Assembly (NCBI GenBank): GCA_012510935.1
Contig: JAAZHB010000221.1
Span: 1-16,180 of the forward strand
From: Clostridiales bacterium
GTDB taxonomy: Bacteria > Bacillota_A > Clostridia > Peptostreptococcales > Anaerovoracaceae
Direction: 5' to 3'
Length of the DNA stretch: 16,180 bases
Position 1 is the first letter of the stretch; each line of letters opens with the position of its first letter. Shown in pieces: positions 8,359 to 15,002 of this stretch. The notes below the pieces were generated by a model. The model had not been told where the DNA came from. It did no database searches and saw only the letters and a list, made by a program, of their open reading frames with translations. A program made the translations under genes and the position numbers.

Positions 8359-9195
8359 CTATTTCTCTAGTCCAATCTCATCAAGAACATTCAAGATTGT
8401 CTCCATCGATGTTCCCTCGGAGAACTCGATTTTGCCCTCGTCTGCCTGCTTTGCAAGCATTGGGTTAATTGGCATTTTCTCAAGAAGCTTGATTCCATAT
8501 TGATTTGCAACTTCTTCTGCCTTTGATTCGCCAAAGACTTCAATCTTCTTGCCGCAATCTGGGCACTCAAGATAGCTCATATTCTCAACAATTCCGAGAA
8601 CTGGAATATCCATCATCTTAGCCATGTTGACTGCTTTGCCAACAATCATTGACACAAGGTCCTGTGGTGAAGTAACAACTATGATTCCATCAACAGGAAG
8701 TGACTGGAAGAGTGTTAGCGCAACATCTCCTGTTCCCGGTGGCATATCCACGAATAGAACATCTAGATCTCCCCATGCAACATCTGTCCAGAACTGCTGC
8801 ACAACGCCGCCAAGAACTGGGCCTCTCCAGATAACTGGATCAGTCTCATTTTCAACAAGCAGGTTGATTGACATTAGCTTGATTTCAGTTGGTGTAACTG
8901 CTGGCATGATTCCCATCTCTGATGGTTCTGCCTTCTTGTGCTGACCGAACATTCTAGGAATTGAAGGACCTGTAATATCGGCATCCATAATTCCAACCTT
9001 ATATCCATCTCTGTTTGCAGCGATTGCAGCAAGCGCAGTAACCATTGACTTTCCTACGCCACCCTTACCGCTGACAACACCGATTACTTTCTTAACACTG
9101 CTAAAAGCATTGAGCTCTGCTTTAGGGATTCCACCCTCTCTTGATGCGCAGTCCTCGCCGCAGCTTGAGCAGTCGTGATTACACTGATCTGACAT
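8359..9195 (-). CDS. Mrp/NBP35-family iron-sulfur carrier ATPase
   Basis: Cytosolic P-loop ATPase of the Mrp/ApbC/NBP35 family, which binds and passes on Fe-S clusters. The N-terminus has a cysteine cluster (C5, C9, C12, C16; CNHDCSSCGEDC), found in a subset of Mrp proteins. The deviant Walker A GKGGVGKS is at 43-50, followed by MDADITGPSIPRMFG (70-84) and DMPPGTGD (150-157). The CPDC pair (C211, C214) is the cluster-binding CxxC. I chose the ATG at 9193-9195 (278 aa) because GGAGGGGGAG lies just upstream; a start at 9258 would add 21 atypical residues. It stands between selB and its own terminator. Whether it serves the selenium genes is unknown. Confidence 0.93.
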   Translation of the reverse strand: MSDQCNHDCSSCGEDCASREGGIPKAELNAFSSVKKVIGVVSGKGGVGKSMVTALAAIAANRDGYKVGIMDADITGPSIPRMFGQHKKAEPSEMGIMPAVTPTEIKLMSINLLVENETDPVIWRGPVLGGVVQQFWTDVAWGDLDVLFVDMPPGTGDVALTLFQSLPVDGIIVVTSPQDLVSMIVGKAVNMAKMMDIPVLGIVENMSYLECPDCGKKIEVFGESKAEEVANQYGIKLLEKMPINPMLAKQADEGKIEFSEGTSMETILNVLDEIGLEK

Positions 9196-9241
9196 ATCTT
9201 TTCTCCCCCTCCATTTATCTTTAAAAAATATATGGCTTAAA

Positions 9242-9275
9242 TCGACAAGTGTCGACAAGTCGTTCTACTTGTTCG
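9242..9275. repeat. Direct repeat pair with competing inverted copy downstream of selB
   Basis: TCGACAAGT occurs at 9242-9250 and 9252-9260, and ACTTGTTCG lies at 9267-9275. ACTTGT can pair with ACAAGT of either copy. It sits between selB and the Mrp gene. There is no U-run after it on the minus strand, so it is not a classical terminator. Confidence 0.5.
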
Positions 9276-9291
9276 CTTTTCCACCTTAGGA

Positions 9292-9391
9292 TTAGCTTCT
9301 TGCAAAATTCGTGTTCTCTTTATACTAGTTTCTTGCAAAATTCGAGTTCTCTTTGTTCTAGCTTCTTGCAACAAGCGCTGTTCGCTTGCTT
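9292..9391 (-). repeat. Three 33-bp tandem units covering the selB 3' end
   Basis: Units 9292-9324, 9325-9357 and 9358-9390 repeat with an exact 33-bp period. The first two differ at about five positions. The third, which is the coding end of selB, is more diverged but shares the TAGCTTCTTGCAA core and the GTTC.CTT part, with a small register shift. On the minus strand each unit is 11 codons in the selB frame and ends in a stop: [20 protein letters not shown] and YKENTNFARS. This looks like tandem duplication of the selB tail. Confidence 0.85.
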
Positions 9392-11259
9392 CCAGTCATT
9401 CGAGTATATCCGGCCTTGTCGGATGCGCTTAGAATAAGCTCCGCGTTTTTCCTTGATGTGCCAAGCTTATCTCTAAACTCAGCCAAGGTAAATTCCTTTA
9501 AATCAATAATTGCATTAACAGCTTGATTCCACGCGATGGCAATAATGTAATGCTGTGCATCGATTTTCTTAATTATCTCATCGTCCGCAAGTTCAACGAG
9601 CATTGCCGATAGCATATTCCTATCCTTATCGAGTTCAAAGATTACATCATTTTTAATTAATTCAAAACCTGCATCTGTATATAGCGATACAATCTTCTCT
9701 TTCTTCTTCTGCTGTTCTTCAGAATACTCAACTGCAAAATCCTTGAGTGCCAAGGTTTTGCCCTTGTCCGCTAGGACAGCTTTCTCAAGAAGAAGCGCAA
9801 TTAATGACTGAATTAGCTTCTCATCCTCAATAAACCATTTTGCCTTGAGCCTACTAAGAAGCTCCTGCTTTGGAATTCCATCAACAAGAGGATTCGCTTC
9901 ATGATACTCATTGATTATATGCTCTATGCTGACTTTCATGTGCTTGAACTTTTCCTTTGAGAGAAGAGTCGAATCAGCAAGTTCGATGACAATTTCTTTT
10001 TGCAGAAGCGGTGTACATGCCTTATTCATAGCATCAGGCAGAATTCCAAGTTCATAGCCGAGGTCTGTCTTCTTGTAGAATTTGCGTTGACCGGCTTTCA
10101 TCTCAATAATAGATGCAAGCTCGCCGTTCTCAAGAAGCTCTACCTTTGCAAGAACATCTTCTCTATTTCTCTTATGCTTATCCGGCTGCACATCGAGAAC
10201 TCGTCCCCCTCCAATAGTAATAATTGGAGAATAGAATCTAACAATAAATCTATCGCCTCTTCTCAAGGCTATAGGCTCTTCAAATCTAAGCTGTGCATAG
10301 CAAGTCTCTCCAGCATTAACAACATCTCTGTCCAAGAGAATAACCTTGCATATCGCTTCCTTGCTGCCACAATAGAAATGCACTCTGGAATTATTCAGCA
10401 CCGCCTTATCTGCTGCATTAAAAATCTTGAGTTGCACATCGAGCATCATAGTTTCAGTTACAGCATGCTCCATCGCAATGACATCACCTCTTGAAATATC
10501 TTCTTTGGTAATATTGCTTAGGTTGATTGCCGTTCTCTGTCCGGCTACTGCCTCTTCGGTGTCATTACCGTATGTCTGAATGCCCCTGATTTTGGTATGC
10601 ATATTGCCTGGGAAAATTGTAATTTCGTCACCGACATTGCATACGCCATCCATTAGAGTTCCTGTTACCACTGTTCCGAAGCCTTGCATAGAGAAAACTC
10701 TATCAACCGGAAGTCTAAAGAGTTCTTTATCCTCAAGTCTCTTGTTAGGTCTGTCGCATTTCTTGATAATCTCTTCCTTGAGCTTATCAATATTGTCACC
10801 GGTTCTAGCCGAAACCGGGACAATTGGTTTACCCTCAAGGAATGAACCCTTGAAGTAGTCCTTAACATCTTCAATCATCATCTCAAGCCAATCAGCTTCA
10901 ACCATATCAGTCTTTGTGATTGCAATGATTCCATCGTCGATTCCGAGTGCCTGAAGAATTTCAAAATGTTCTTTGGTCTGTGGCATAATTCCTTCGTCTG
11001 CTGCAACGACAAATATTACAAAGTCAACACCGCCGATTCCAGCAAGCATATTCTTAATAAATTTCTCATGGCCGGGCACATCAATTACACCGATATTGTA
11101 GCCATCATCGTTTGGAATATGTGCAAAACCTAGTTCAATCGTAATGCCGCGCCTTTTCTCTTCAGAAAGCCTATCTGTATCAATACCAGACAGAGTTTTT
11201 ATCAAAAGCGTTTTACCATGATCAACATGTCCTGCTGTTCCGATAATAATATTCTTCAT
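9358..11259 (-). CDS. selB: SelB, selenocysteine-specific elongation factor
   Basis: GTPase that carries Sec-tRNA-Sec to the ribosome and recognises the SECIS hairpin. EF-Tu-like G domain: G1 [11 protein letters not shown] (7-17), G2 RGITIE (37-42), G3 DVPGHEK (60-66), G4 TKTD (115-118). Beta-barrel domains follow ([20 protein letters not shown] is typical). From about residue 380 the C-terminal part should hold the winged-helix repeats that bind SECIS RNA; the last is [22 protein letters not shown]. Length 633 aa is normal. The ATG at 11257-11259 has GGGG about 8 nt upstream. It lies 33 bp after selA, probably co-transcribed. The last 11 codons belong to a 33-bp tandem repeat that continues past the stop. 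Confidence 0.97.
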   Translation of the reverse strand: MKNIIIGTAGHVDHGKTLLIKTLSGIDTDRLSEEKRRGITIELGFAHIPNDDGYNIGVIDVPGHEKFIKNMLAGIGGVDFVIFVVAADEGIMPQTKEHFEILQALGIDDGIIAITKTDMVEADWLEMMIEDVKDYFKGSFLEGKPIVPVSARTGDNIDKLKEEIIKKCDRPNKRLEDKELFRLPVDRVFSMQGFGTVVTGTLMDGVCNVGDEITIFPGNMHTKIRGIQTYGNDTEEAVAGQRTAINLSNITKEDISRGDVIAMEHAVTETMMLDVQLKIFNAADKAVLNNSRVHFYCGSKEAICKVILLDRDVVNAGETCYAQLRFEEPIALRRGDRFIVRFYSPIITIGGGRVLDVQPDKHKRNREDVLAKVELLENGELASIIEMKAGQRKFYKKTDLGYELGILPDAMNKACTPLLQKEIVIELADSTLLSKEKFKHMKVSIEHIINEYHEANPLVDGIPKQELLSRLKAKWFIEDEKLIQSLIALLLEKAVLADKGKTLALKDFAVEYSEEQQKKKEKIVSLYTDAGFELIKNDVIFELDKDRNMLSAMLVELADDEIIKKIDAQHYIIAIAWNQAVNAIIDLKEFTLAEFRDKLGTSRKNAELILSASDKAGYTRMTGSKRTALVARS

Positions 11260-11292
11260 TATATTATCCCCAATCTATCAAGGCCTTCTAAC

Positions 11293-12690
11293 TTATGCAA
11301 AAGCCTCAGCTATCATCTCAAATTCACCGTCCAGAATCGTACGAACGCATAGCAGCAATTGGTCGTTTTGAATTCTGGCAATAACAGGGGCCTCTTGCTT
11401 GCGAAGAACTCGCTCTAGTCCCTTTGTCGAAGCTTCATCTGAACTAATTGCAACTGCATATCCAGGTAATCTAACCATAGGTGCTGACCCGCCGCCAATC
11501 TGGTCCTCAACCTCAACTACTGAAATATTTACATCAGCATTGTTGTGACGAATCATAGACGCAAGATTCTTTGCCCTTTCGAAAAGATTCTCTTTTGAAG
11601 CAGATATCATCTGAAGAACCGGAATATCTCTAAGCGCAATCTTCTCGTCTCTATATTTCTTTAAAGTCTCCTCCATTGCTGCGAAAGTCATCTTGTCTAC
11701 TCTCATAGCTCTTGCAAGAGGATTCTTCTTCATTGCATCAATATATTTTTTCTTACCAACTATCACTCCAGCCTGTGGACCGCCAAGCAGCTTATCACCG
11801 CTAAATAACATTACATCAATTCCAGTAGCAAGAGATGCTGGAACATTTGGCTCGTCGAGTCCATACTTTGACATATCGATCATGAGACCATTTCCCATAT
11901 CATAAATTACTGGGATATTATGTTTCTTTCCAACCTCAACCAGTCCTGGCAAGTCCGCGTCCTCAGTGAAGCCCATTATGTCGTAGTTACTCTTGTGAAC
12001 CTTCATCATAGCACCGGTATTCTCATTGATTGCAGCATCATAATCTACAACCTTTGTCTTGTTGGTGCATCCAACTTCACAAAGCACCGCACCAGACTGA
12101 GCCATGATGTCAGGGATTCTAAAAGCTCCGCCAATTTCTATAAGCTCACCTCTTGATACGATACACTCCTTACCCGCTGCCATCGAAGAAAGTACTATCA
12201 TAGTTGCAGCTGCATTGTTGTTAACAACCATTGCCGCTTCAGCTCCGGTAAGCTCTGCAAAAAGGTCGCTCACTATGTCGTGACGAGAACCTCTTTTGCC
12301 AGCCTTAACATCATATTCAAGATTCGAATATCCTTTAGATACAAAGGTCACATTATCTACCGCTTCTTTACACAAAGGCGCTCTTCCAAGATTCGTATGC
12401 AGAATTGTACCTGTTGCATTGATTGCTGCAATAAGATTATTCTTATCCTCTTCAATCAGCAAATCTCTAACTTGCATTGCGACATTAGTTTTGTCAAGCT
12501 TAGCTACATCATATGATTCTGCTATCTCATTACTCATCTCAAGGATTTCTGCTCTAAGTGCTCCGATAGCTTCTCTTGCCGCTTCAGTTACAACCGAGTT
12601 ACCATTTTCCTCAAAAAAATCAAAAAGAGGCTGCTCTTGAAGCACCTCGTCCAGTTTAGGAATTCTTCTCAGAATATCTTTCTTATCCAT
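11293..12690 (-). CDS. selA: SelA, L-seryl-tRNA(Sec) selenium transferase
   Basis: PLP enzyme that converts Ser-tRNA-Sec to Sec-tRNA-Sec with selenophosphate. 465 aa, normal size. The N-terminal tRNA-binding part begins IPKLDEVL. The fold-type I core includes NATGTILHTNLGRAPL (91-106), IYDMGNGLMID (262-272) and the PLP-lysine motif FSGDKLLGGPQAG with Lys at 300. The start is the ATG at 12688-12690 with a strong GGAGG 6 nt upstream. It begins only 26 bp after the 3' end of selC and is followed by selB, so the tRNA and both protein genes may share one transcript. Confidence 0.97.
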   Translation of the reverse strand: MDKKDILRRIPKLDEVLQEQPLFDFFEENGNSVVTEAAREAIGALRAEILEMSNEIAESYDVAKLDKTNVAMQVRDLLIEEDKNNLIAAINATGTILHTNLGRAPLCKEAVDNVTFVSKGYSNLEYDVKAGKRGSRHDIVSDLFAELTGAEAAMVVNNNAAATMIVLSSMAAGKECIVSRGELIEIGGAFRIPDIMAQSGAVLCEVGCTNKTKVVDYDAAINENTGAMMKVHKSNYDIMGFTEDADLPGLVEVGKKHNIPVIYDMGNGLMIDMSKYGLDEPNVPASLATGIDVMLFSGDKLLGGPQAGVIVGKKKYIDAMKKNPLARAMRVDKMTFAAMEETLKKYRDEKIALRDIPVLQMISASKENLFERAKNLASMIRHNNADVNISVVEVEDQIGGGSAPMVRLPGYAVAISSDEASTKGLERVLRKQEAPVIARIQNDQLLLCVRTILDGEFEMIAEAFA

Positions 12691-12716
12691 ATTTATCCTC
12701 CATATAACTCAAAAAA

Positions 12717-12813
12717 TGGCGGGAGTGCGTGAGAATCGAACTCACCCGGGAAGCTACTAACTCCCCAAATCGGTTTTGAAGACCGTTAGGCACACCAGCA
12801 CCTATCCACTCCC
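12717..12813 (-). tRNA. selC: tRNA-Sec (UCA anticodon)
   Basis: 97 nt including an encoded CCA. Reads GGGAGTGG at the 5' end and CACTCCC-G-CCA at the 3' end. Selenocysteine-specific traits are all visible: discriminator G before CCA, a long 6-bp D stem with a 4-nt loop (AGGTGC-TGGT-GTGCCT), anticodon loop CTTCAAA with TCA, a long variable arm (GGGGAG/CTTCCC stem) and T arm GTGAG-TTCGATT-CTCAC. The acceptor has 7 clear pairs; the eighth position, usually paired in bacterial tRNA-Sec, would be G-G here. The outermost anticodon-stem position would be A-A. It lies directly upstream of selA. Confidence 0.97.
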
Positions 12814-12828
12814 AAGTCATACTTGCAC

Positions 12829-12857
12829 ATGTTAACATTACTAGAATGATTTTGCAA
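12829..12857 (-). promoter_or_regulatory. Candidate selC promoter
   Basis: On the minus strand TTGCAA (12852-12857), a 17-nt spacer and TAACAT (12829-12834), each matching consensus at 4 of 6 positions. The tRNA begins 15 bp further. The -10 lies in the palindrome ATGTTAACAT (12829-12838), and a TACTTGCA/TGCAAGTA inverted repeat (12820-12827, 12853-12860) brackets the region. Confidence 0.45.
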
Positions 12858-12868
12858 GTACGACCAAC

Positions 12869-13066
12869 CTATTTTTTCTTGTAATATAGTCTGCAATGGC
12901 AGAAACCCTCAAATTCCGGGTCAGCAATCTGTTCTCTGAATTCCTTGCACATGCACATATTATCTTCTGTGTGGTCCAACCTACATGGGCAATATCCGCC
13001 AGTCTTCTTGAGTCCCTCTCGAATTGTGTTCACTATCTTCTCATTCTCGTTATAAATTATTTCCAT
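12869..13066 (-). CDS. Small ferredoxin-thioredoxin reductase catalytic-chain-like protein
   Basis: 65 aa with six cysteines as three C-x-C pairs: CPC (26-28), CMC (38-40) and CHC (56-58). Ferredoxin-thioredoxin reductase catalytic chains coordinate a 4Fe-4S cluster and a redox disulfide with CPC, CPC and CHC, so this is very likely a short family member. The spacings (9 and 15 residues) differ from the plant/cyanobacterial form (16 and 8). The start is the ATG at 13064-13066 with GAGAGGG ~8 nt upstream; a TTG at 13072 has its Shine-Dalgarno too close. It precedes selC on the same strand and is divergent from selD. A redox role near the selenium genes is possible, but the substrate is unknown. 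Confidence 0.8.
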   Translation of the reverse strand: MEIIYNENEKIVNTIREGLKKTGGYCPCRLDHTEDNMCMCKEFREQIADPEFEGFCHCRLYYKKK

Positions 13067-13097
13067 ACCCAACCCTCTCTTTCCTATTGCAAAAGCT

Positions 13098-13124
13098 TTG
13101 ATTCAAAATTATACTTGGTATAAT
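13098..13124 (+). promoter_or_regulatory. Candidate selD promoter with extended -10
   Basis: TTGATT (13098-13103), a 15-nt spacer and TATAAT (13119-13124) preceded by TG at 13116-13117, an extended -10. A second possible promoter nearer the gene is TTGAAA (13183-13188), 16 nt, TATGAT (13205-13210). The sequence does not decide between them. The divergent small gene must also be driven from this 172-bp gap; only a weak TATAAT on the minus strand (13108-13113) was seen. Confidence 0.55.
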
Positions 13125-13238
13125 ATAGAAGTAACGAATTACGCAAAGCATTTCTATCGCTTAGCAAAGTTATTATACCATTTTGAAATGGTGTTATTTG
13201 TATATATGATGAAAACTATTAGACCATGGAGGTTATTA

Positions 13239-14333
13239 ATGGATACAAAGGACATGGCTGACAAATTGTCTTGCGAAATTCCCAAGACGATTCCGATGTC
13301 AGAAGTGAAGCTGACTACAATGACTACGGCAGGAGGATGAGGCGCCAAAATAGGGCCGGGAGTCCTAAGCGATATTCTTTCAAATCTGCCCAAAATTAAA
13401 GACCCTGATGTGCTGGTTGGTTTTGAGAGCAGCGACGACGCCTGCGTTTACAAGGTGTCGGACGAAGTTGCGATGATAAATACTATAGATTTTTTCCCAC
13501 CGATTGTTGATGACCCTTATATGTTCGGGCAAATTGCAGCTGCCAACTCTCTCAGTGATGTTTTTGCAATGGGCGGAACGCCTAAGCTTGCGATGAATCT
13601 GCTCTGCGTACCAAATTGCCTTCCGCTTGAGGCTGTGAAGGGAATCCTCGAGGGCGGCAACGATAAGGTAAATGAAGCTGGCGCAATCATTGTCGGAGGT
13701 CACAGCATAGAAGACAACGAGCCTAAATACGGACTTAGCGTCACAGGATTTGCGCACCCTAAGGACATTCTTGCCAACACTTCAGAGCCAGGCGACTTGC
13801 TTGTTATTACCAAGAAAATCGGTACTGGGATTCTATCTACAGCCGATAAGGTTAACTTTCTTACTAAAGAAGAGAGTGATGAGATGGCTAGAACTATGGC
13901 CGAGCTTAACAAGTACGCTTTTCAGGCAACAAAAGGCATAAAATGCAGCGGGTGCACAGATATTACAGGCTTCGGTCTTGCCGGGCATGCTGCCGAGATG
14001 GCAAAGACAGGCAATACTACGCTTGAGTTATGGGCTAACAGCGTTCCGATTTTCCCAAAAGCGCTTGAACTTGCTTCAATGGGAATAATCCCGGCGGGGG
14101 CTTACAAGAACAGGACTTATCTTGAGCCTTCTCTAGCTGACCTCACCAAGAATACCAAGTTGAATGTAATGGATTGTCTATATGATCCTCAGACATCCGG
14201 TGGATTGCTATTTGCCGTCAAGGAGAAAGACCTTGCGAGATTGCAAGATCAGCTTGGCGAACAAGGCTGCCAGAATGCAGTCGTTGGGCAATTCAAAACC
14301 AAGGGTGAACATTTTGTCGAAATTCACGACTAG
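13239..14333 (+). CDS. selD: SelD, selenide water dikinase, itself a selenoprotein (in-frame TGA = Sec)
   Basis: Makes selenophosphate from selenide and ATP, the selenium donor for SelA. The ATG at 13239-13241 has GGAGG 6 nt upstream. The frame is open to a TGA at 13338-13340 and then continues without a break to the stop ending at 14333, giving 364 residues if TGA is read as selenocysteine (U34). The context is TTAGG-U-GAKIGPG in form (…TAGGUGAKIGPG), where U takes the place of the catalytic Cys and K37 is the essential Lys. Downstream are ESSDDACVYKVSDEVAMINT, the metal-binding region of the family, and the Gly-rich CSGCTDITGFGLAGHA. A hairpin at 13351-13367 fits a SECIS. Standard gene finders would call a truncated gene starting near 13410. 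Confidence 0.96.
13351..13367 (+). promoter_or_regulatory. Candidate bacterial SECIS hairpin in selD
   Basis: TAGGGC (13351-13356) pairs with GTCCTA (13362-13367), six pairs including one G-U, closing a 5-nt loop CGGGA. The loop starts 16 nt after the UGA and has G at its second position, which agrees with the general rules for bacterial SECIS elements (small apical loop, G in the first two positions, loop 16-37 nt from UGA). Confidence 0.65.
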
Positions 14334-14354
14334 AAAGATAAATACCGAAAACCT

Positions 14355-14387
14355 AAAAGCATCGACTCCTAGCCAGACGATGCTTTT
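14355..14387 (+). terminator. Rho-independent terminator after selD
   Basis: AAAAGCATCG (14355-14364) and CGATGCTTTT (14378-14387) form a perfect 10-bp stem around a 13-nt loop. The T-rich TTTTGCTTTT follows. It begins 21 bp after the selD stop. The rest of the gap up to 14560 holds nothing I recognise. Confidence 0.85.
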
Positions 14388-14566
14388 GCTTTTGTGGGTT
14401 ATTCTGTATCTAGAATTACCCTTTCATAATCGTATTTAGAGGTCCACATTATGCCATGCTTTCATATGTCTTCTAAAACCAATATAGCATTAACTTTTTA
14501 ACAAATCAACTAATATTTACATTATAAATTTATTTGTCATAATACTTTATTTTGTACCTATTTTTT

Positions 14567-14580
14567 GTGTATAATGACAC
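14567..14580 (+). promoter_or_regulatory. -10 box and possible operator of the BlaI-like operon
   Basis: TATAAT at 14570-14575 lies inside GTGT-ATAATG-ACAC, a perfect 4-6-4 inverted repeat. No good -35 is visible (TTATTT at the right distance is weak). BlaI/MecI operators usually contain TACA/TGTA-like dyads over promoters, so this ACAC/GTGT dyad may be the repressor site, but the match is short. Confidence 0.4.
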
Positions 14581-14609
14581 TAGGTTAAATAGTTAGGAGT
14601 GTGATAAGA

Positions 14610-14987
14610 ATGACAGCAAAGAAATTAACACCTAAGCAACTTGATGTAATGCAGATTCTATGGGATTCTGATAAACCTCTTGTTGCGTCCGATATTGTGA
14701 AAATGAATGATGACTTCAATGCCAATACGGTTCAATCTGTAATCAGGACCCTATTGGGCAAGAAATACATTGAAGTTGCCGAGATTGTGTATAGTGGAAC
14801 GGTTCTATCTAGGAGTTATACCGCTATAGTTTCAAAGGATGAATATATCAAGTCAACCTTCTTTAGTAACAATTCAGTACCATCACTTGTTTTCAATCTT
14901 ATAGAGTCTGAATCAGATCTTTCAGTTCTAGACGAAATGCAGAAACTTATAGAAGAGAGGAAGAACGAGTTAAGCGAAGAAAAGTAA
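14610..14987 (+). CDS. BlaI/MecI/CopY-family transcriptional repressor
   Basis: 125 aa. The winged-helix N-terminus is typical: KKLTPKQLDVMQILWDSDKP, then ASDIVKMNDDF and ANTVQSVIRTLLGKKYIEV. The wing region YSGTVLSRSYTAIVSKDEY is followed by a helical dimerisation and cleavage region. In BlaI/MecI systems a membrane M56 protease triggers cleavage of this repressor. I use the ATG at 14610-14612 with AGGAG 10 nt upstream; a GTG at 14601 is only one base from that site. It is followed 15 bp later by an M56 protease gene, the standard pair. Target genes are not visible here. Confidence 0.92.
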   Translation: MTAKKLTPKQLDVMQILWDSDKPLVASDIVKMNDDFNANTVQSVIRTLLGKKYIEVAEIVYSGTVLSRSYTAIVSKDEYIKSTFFSNNSVPSLVFNLIESESDLSVLDEMQKLIEERKNELSEEK

Positions 14988-15002
14988 ACGGAGAATAGTA
15001 AA

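Noticed and set aside
9196..9258. N-terminal extension of the Mrp protein starting at 9258
   Set aside because: The ATG at 9195 has a strong RBS and gives the usual Cys-rich N-terminus; the extension has neither.
9292..9391. CRISPR-like array
   Set aside because: Units are directly adjacent with no spacers, only three copies, and one copy is coding; a tandem duplication explains it.
10000..10494. 164-aa plus-strand frame opposite selB
   Set aside because: Composition is that of an antisense shadow, with no domain and no start signal; selB on the other strand is certain.
13098..13340. Separate 80-aa plus-strand protein
   Set aside because: Its C-terminal part is the N-terminus of SelD before the Sec codon; its first 47 codons are upstream non-coding sequence containing promoter elements.
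13410..14333. SelD as a truncated plus-strand gene starting at an internal Met
   Set aside because: The frame upstream of the TGA carries a proper RBS, start and family sequence; the TGA is at the catalytic Sec position, so one gene from 13239 is the better reading.
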